DNA of 64,000 nt from Ricinus communis (taxonomy: Eukaryota > Streptophyta > Magnoliopsida > Malpighiales > Euphorbiaceae): contig NC_063258.1 of the NCBI RefSeq assembly GCF_019578655.1, positions 21,270,802 to 21,334,801 of the forward strand, written 5' to 3'. Each line of letters starts with the position of its first letter. Position 1 is the first letter of the stretch. Positions 59,100 to 64,000 of the stretch are shown piece after piece. A program made the translations under genes and the position numbers. The notes beneath the pieces are model-generated. The model was given only the letters and a program-made list of their open reading frames with translations, had not been told where the DNA came from and made no database searches.

Positions 59100-61931
59100 T
59101 GTAACACCCGGAATTTTTTATTTTTTATATATTTAATAAATGAGTTATTTTCTATACCCAATTAGTTTGAAATTTTAAGAAATTATTCAAGTAAATTATT
59201 TGAGAAATGATTATATTTTGGTTATTCAAAATTTTCCCAAATGCATATTTATATAAGTAAAATTATATATTGAAAAATTTTGGAAGAAATTATAAAGGAT
59301 GTTTTATAAAAGAATTTTGGGAAAATTGGTATTATAATTGATTAGTAGTATTAAATTTTAAGTTGGAATTTGATTATTTAATTTAATTGTGTTAGGACTA
59401 AATTGGAAATTTATTTTGGAATAAGGATTGAAATTATAATGTTATTTTTATGGGGTTTTAATGGAAATTTGTGAGTTTGGTATTTTCGTAAATAAATATG
59501 TCGGTCAGGGGTATTTTTGTAATTGTGTATTTTCAATAATTCGGTTTTGGCCCAAATTAAATAGTTAGGGGCTTAATTGAAAGTCTAAAAAGAAGTTTGG
59601 GGGTCAAATTGGAATTCTGCAGGATGAAATTGTAAGTAATTAAGGAAGTTGAGGGACCAAATTGTAATAAGAAAAAGTTCGGGGGCCTAATGTCGATATT
59701 GAAAGAAATGGAATCGGGGAGAGAGAAAGGAGATCGGGAGAGAGAGAGAGAGGGCGATGGCCGAAGAAGAAGGGGAGGAAGGCGGCGGCGGCGTCGGTGA
59801 AGCTCCGGGCGAGCATGGCGGCCAATGATAGCGTGAAGCGAGAATCGCGCTTGTGGCGGCTTCAGGCGTGTTTCGTGTTGGCCGAGTTGGGTGGCGATCG
59901 GCTCCTCTCGACGAGAGCTTTCTTTTAGCGGCCGGCGGCGCTGTGGTGGCCGGGAGACGGAAGATCCGGTGGAGAGAGATAATGGTGGCAGCTGGCGTTT
60001 TTGGGCTTTTCCGGCGAGCTCCGGCGGAGGATGGATGATCGGAGGACATATCCCGACTCTCCTCTGCTCAAGCTTCGCGATGGCACTGGTTTCGTGGCGA
60101 TCGGGCTTCGTTGGCAAATCGACGGTCGAGATCGTCCGCAAATCTCTCCGGATGATCGGGTGTCAGATCGGAAAATCAGAAGCGGGAATCATCGTCGGCG
60201 CGTCGTTGTGAGTTCGATGGTGTGTTCGGATCGTCGATCGGACTCCGGCGGCTGGAGGCGAGTCGACCGAGCGATCGAGCGTCTCGGTAATTATCTTTGG
60301 CCCGTTAATTTTAGAAATTCTTGGTTTAATTGTGTCTATTGGATTATATTGAGTATTTGATGATTTTTGTGAGTAAAAAATAATTGTCTGTCAGTTTGCC
60401 TGCCTCGTATTTTGTGCTGTGTGGCGGAGTCGGGAAATAGTGAAGTTTGGGGACCCGACTCCTATTGTTTGAATCGTTAAGTATTTGGAGTGTTTTTCTG
60501 GCAGGTCCTGGACCCGTTTTTACGGGGGGTAATGTTCGTGTTGTAGGGGAGGTTCTGCCGAATTTTCGGTAGTTCCCGAGTCGAGATTCTTAGACAGTCA
60601 GTCCTGGGAGTCTAGACCTAGGATTAATGATGGATTGTCTCAGCGTATTGATAAATTATTTTCCGTGATTAGATTGTTAGTTCGTTCGGCTCGCTCCTAC
60701 CGAGGCACCGGAGCAGAGCTAGGAGGTCTCCAATTCTGTGAGTTAAAGTCATTTAATCATTGCACTATTGCTAAGTCTGATTTAATATGCTAATTTGAAA
60801 GTTCATGCATAACATGGTTATTAATATCTCAACGTAATTAATTTTACTGAATTATTAATTATTGAAGATAATATAAGTATTATTATAGTAATGTTATGAT
60901 AATACCGAATATTATCAGTTTTTCACATGAGTTGCCTGATGTCATACTCTTAATTGTTAATTGTTATTTGGATATGGTTGAATGATTTCATTATACAATG
61001 ATATTTATTAAATGTGGTGATTGCGATTTGGGAAATGTGGCTTGTAGAACATGCATGCACCGGTAATGATCATGGACATAAGGTTATTATGGATTTGTTT
61101 GCCCTGATCGAGCTTGCTCTCTGGGCTGAGTTCAGTTGATTGTCGGAGTTAAGATCCCTGATCGAGCGATGCTCTCTGGGCGCCGGCTTATTTGGAATTC
61201 AAGTGTTCAGGCTGGAGGTAAGGACCCTGATCGAGCTTGCTCTCTGGGCGCCAGTCTTATTGGATTAAGAGAGCCAAAATGGCTGTTAGATTTTGGGGTT
61301 TAGGGTTCTACCGAGCCACTCGTCCCGTAAAAGTAAAAATATATTTTTATTTATTCATTTATTTATTTATTATGGTATGATTATAATATGGATTGTATTT
61401 ACGTGCATGGTTGATATTTTGATTCGAATGATTAATATTTTTATGTGAAGGAAATAGTAGGGTATAATTATAGTATGGTTTGATATACTGATTTGAATAA
61501 TCTATGTTTTCTGAGAATAAGCAATAGTCTCTAGATTATTTGATTTTAACTCACTCTCGAGACCGGATCTCATATTTATTTTGATTCGTGTTAGTTCTCT
61601 CGCGACTCTTATTCAGTAACCCGACTCCTTCATCATCGGGTGATGTATTTGATTTGGTATATAAATTGGTAAATCTTAGATTCTCCGCAGTAGTAATAAT
61701 AAATGTATCAGTTGTAAATTTTCTGAGCTTCGGGTCTCGCCTAGTTTTTTTCTGGTAGACCGAAGTAATTTTGTAAAGTGTAACTATTAAGATAATTTGT
61801 GGTTTTAATAATATTAATTTGAGATGAGATTTGTTTAAATCAGTGAGTGTCAGGCTTACTACGGATTTCGGTGGCCTTAAGCCTACCCATTCCCTAGTGC
61901 CGGTCACGGGCCCACGGGTGGGGTCGTGACA
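59100..61931 (+). mobile_element. Solo LTR, family S, copy 3
   Basis: 2832 bp, TGTAACACCCGGAATT to GGGTCGTGACA, with perfect duplication GAGGT. Collinear with copy 1, with the GC/CpG-rich block at about 59700-60300 and GATCGAGC motifs at 61106, 61160 and 61229. The final 90 or so bases (AGTGAGTGTCAGGCTTACTA to GTCGTGACA) are almost identical in all three copies. It lies about 150 bp beyond the 3' end of the CBP60 relic, in what was probably its downstream region. Confidence 0.92.
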
Positions 61932-61936
61932 GAGGT

Positions 61937-62079
61937 CTTTTGAGACTTTCAAAACAAACAATTTCATGTAGTCCCAAGTCCTCCAAGAATATATAGCTGG
62001 CCCAGGAAAGACATTTGGCATCTTCACCAACCTTTTTTGATGCTGTAAATAGTCTTTTGACAACAACAACTTCCAACTT
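61937..62079 (-). other. 3' flank of the CBP60 relic
   Basis: Unique sequence between solo LTR 3 and the CBP60 stop codon. It is probably former 3' UTR. I see no other feature. Confidence 0.4.
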
Positions 62080-63046
62080 CTATTCATCATCCAATTCAAC
62101 AAGTTGTGCTCGCCTTTCAGTTGCTTTCTTCCTGATAAAGAACCTCCATCTCATTGCCGCCTTGATCTTCAGCTAGCCAACAACAGCTTTACTAGGACGC
62201 ACGCCGTTCCCGTCATAGTTTGTCATTGCTGATGTTGCCATATAAGGTAGGAATGCGAATCCATCTTCAGGTATATTTACAATGGCATGCCTCCTTATGA
62301 GACTAGATGGTTGCATGGAAGAGCCAAGAGCTTGAAACCCTGAGCTAGAAATGACTAAAAAGGACCAAAGTTAGCCAACATTGTTATCATTTCTCATCCC
62401 TTGAGTATGGTGAGAGTTGTTGATCAAAGGTTCGTGTACTGTGATTGAGGTGCTGTCAAACTAGGTACTTGAATTTGGATTCACAAGCTGGGATTGGGCC
62501 GAGAATCCTGCTCCCATACTATCATTATACCTTGACACAAGACAAGAAAACCCAAATAAGATGAAAATATTAAAATTAATGTACCCCTATTAACTACTTA
62601 CTGAATATCTATAAGGGCTTACCTCCAACTTGGAGGCCTGAATGCATAGAAGCCTACTCAGTAGTAACTGAAGCTGGTAGCCTCGACAATTGAATTTGGA
62701 GGTTTGAAGCACTAGGGTAACCTATTTGGCCTATCTGAGGTTCATCTCGGTAAGTGTTTGACCTCTTACTTTGCTTAAAGTTCAGAAGAGACTTGCCATC
62801 ATACTCCATAACCTCATTCCAACTGTCATATGCTTTTTTTACCAATGTATCCACATATACCTACAAAAAAATTTTAATGAGTAAAGTCATGTCCAAGAAA
62901 AGAAAATTAAGCAGGAGCAACCAAGTTTGTTAGTTAAAAATTAAGTAAGCTCCTTTGAACAAAAGATTTAGTTTCAAAGACCATGCAAAATGAGTACATT
63001 ACATCAGATATAGTCTCATCACTGAGATCGTAGACTCATTTATTCT
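62080..63046 (-). pseudogene. CBP60: CBP60-type calmodulin-binding protein gene, 3' remnant
   Basis: CBP60 proteins are plant calmodulin-binding, DNA-binding regulators. Three exon pieces are readable on the minus strand. 63003-63046: YDLSDETISD, cut off on its 5' side by the satellite. 62623-62860: VDTLVKKAYDSWNEVMEYDG, KSLLNFKQSKRSN. 62080-62530: GAGFSAQSQLVNPNSS, then NIPEDGFAFLPYMATSAM and the conserved C-terminal block [29 protein letters not shown] before the stop at 62082-62080. GT and AG splice signals and phases are preserved at the two introns. Lesions: TAG stops at 62656-62654, within the last exon after NSS, and in place of the residue before LKIKAA; a segment between the Gln-rich part and NIPEDG also seems deleted. 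All upstream exons (the main conserved domain) are absent. Confidence 0.88.
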
Positions 63047-63596
63047 AGGGTTGTTTTCGCAAATTTATAAATGTAAATATTTTACGGGGTTATTCTTTTA
63101 TATTGATAAATATACACGTATTAGGGGGTTGTTTTCTCATTTTAAAAATTTACCACTTCCACGAGGCTGTTTTCTCAGAATCGCAATTACACTACTTTTA
63201 CGGGGTACTTTTCTCAGATTCGTAAATATACACATTCTATGAGGTTAATTTCTTATATTGATAAATATATTACTTTTACAGGGTTATTTTCTCATATTAA
63301 ATTATTAGCACTATTATGGGGTTGTTTTTTAAAATTCATAAATATACACGTTTTATAGGGTTATTTTCTTATATTGATAAATATACACGTTTTACGGGAC
63401 TATTTTCTTATATTGACAAATATACTCCTTTTACGGGGTTATTTTCTCATATTATTAAATTAACCCATTTAAGGAGTTGTTTTCTCATACTCACATATAT
63501 ACTAAAATTACAGGTTATTTTCTCTAATTGATAAATATCCCCGTATTACGAGGTTGTTTTCTAATATTTATAAATATATAATTCTTACGAGGTTGA
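63047..63596 (+). repeat. 39-bp satellite array, block 5
   Basis: Fourteen or so monomers of the same satellite in plus orientation, 26.6 kb away from block 4. It starts inside a CBP60 exon or immediately at its edge and ends at about 63596. Confidence 0.93.
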
Positions 63597-64000
63597 TGGG
63601 AATTGTAGGTTTCATCAATTAACTCCCCAATAGCAAAAATACTATGATAAGTTGAATTAGAAGAAAACTAGAAATTACCAATTTAATCCACAAGTTCGGA
63701 TCGTTCAAAGATTGAAGTAAGAAGATGGATACTATTTAACCCCTTTACCAACAAGGATAAAGATACTAAGATAGACTTTGAATTTTCTCTTATACCACAA
63801 ACAAGAAAGTTTGATAAATAACAAAAAAACAAAGATTTAGATTTTGACACCACAAGCTAGAATAAAGCTTGATAAGTCACAAACTTTAAGCAAGAAATTA
63901 AAAACAAAATTCCTCACAATAAAACTCAAACAAAGTTATAATTCATATATCAAATTCAATCATGCCCAAAAAGAAAGAAAATGACTTGTTTATATAGAGT
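63597..64000. other. Non-satellite sequence at right edge, unidentified
   Basis: Sequence beginning TGATGGGAATTGTAGG replaces the satellite abruptly. The TG start and style resemble the edge of an LTR element that runs out of the window, but no primer site or coding sequence is visible, so this is a guess. Confidence 0.3.

Noticed and set aside
61551..61930. Continuation of a minus-strand frame from the CBP60 3' end into solo LTR 3
   Set aside because: The frame merely reads from the host relic into the inserted LTR; the two parts are unrelated.
62080..63046. CBP60 fragment carried as Helitron cargo
   Set aside because: It is possible given the nearby helicase remnant, but the BIO3-BIO1 relic in the same segment and the known adjacency of these genes in Arabidopsis make a block duplication simpler. 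No Helitron ends were found.

Overview
This is eukaryotic, AT-rich plant DNA, almost certainly nuclear DNA of a dicot. The evidence is a plant-type fused BIO3-BIO1 biotin gene relic with introns, a plant calmodulin-binding-protein (CBP60-type) gene relic with introns, Ty3/gypsy retrotransposons primed by initiator tRNA-Met, a hAT element and a Helitron helicase remnant. I cannot name the species. I see no intact host gene. The window is a repeat-dominated, probably heterochromatic region holding two decayed genes.

Layout. 1-8638: nested, broken Ty3/gypsy elements, mostly on the minus strand. They comprise an internally deleted element (219-2494) sitting in the gag of a second element (about 2495-4917), a plus-strand LTR with primer-binding site (about 4920-5852), and a gag-protease-RT fragment of a third type (about 6013-8380). 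8639-9138 is a 500-base assembly gap. 9139-36410: a satellite built from diverged 39-bp monomers, with about 11 monomer types forming a higher-order unit of about 425 bp. It is interrupted by a solo LTR (10791-13557) and a hAT element (30715-32378), and it reverses orientation at about 35229. A further 0.55 kb of the same satellite lies at 63047-63596. In total about 23.4 kb is satellite.

36411-63046: a genic segment enclosed by satellite on both sides. A BIO3-BIO1 pseudogene (plus strand, 36601-42421) and the 3' part of a CBP60 pseudogene (minus strand, 62080-63046) face each other. Between them lie a defective Ty3/gypsy element with two 716-bp LTRs (44299-51383, target duplication AGTTG), two solo LTRs (53845-56586 and 59100-61931) and a Helitron/PIF1 helicase remnant (58566-58830). 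Without these three LTR insertions the segment is about 14 kb. In Arabidopsis, BIO1 and a CBP60 gene are also neighbours (At5g57590 and At5g57580, from memory). The two relics together therefore look like a duplicated and decayed copy of an ancient gene neighbourhood.

Working interpretation (inference): a DNA-level duplicate of the BIO3-BIO1/CBP60 locus ended up inside or beside a higher-order satellite array, lost function by deletions, frameshifts and stops, and was then filled by retrotransposons. The least familiar element is the 39-bp higher-order satellite. Its monomer is exactly 13 codons long, so it produces long meaningless open frames.
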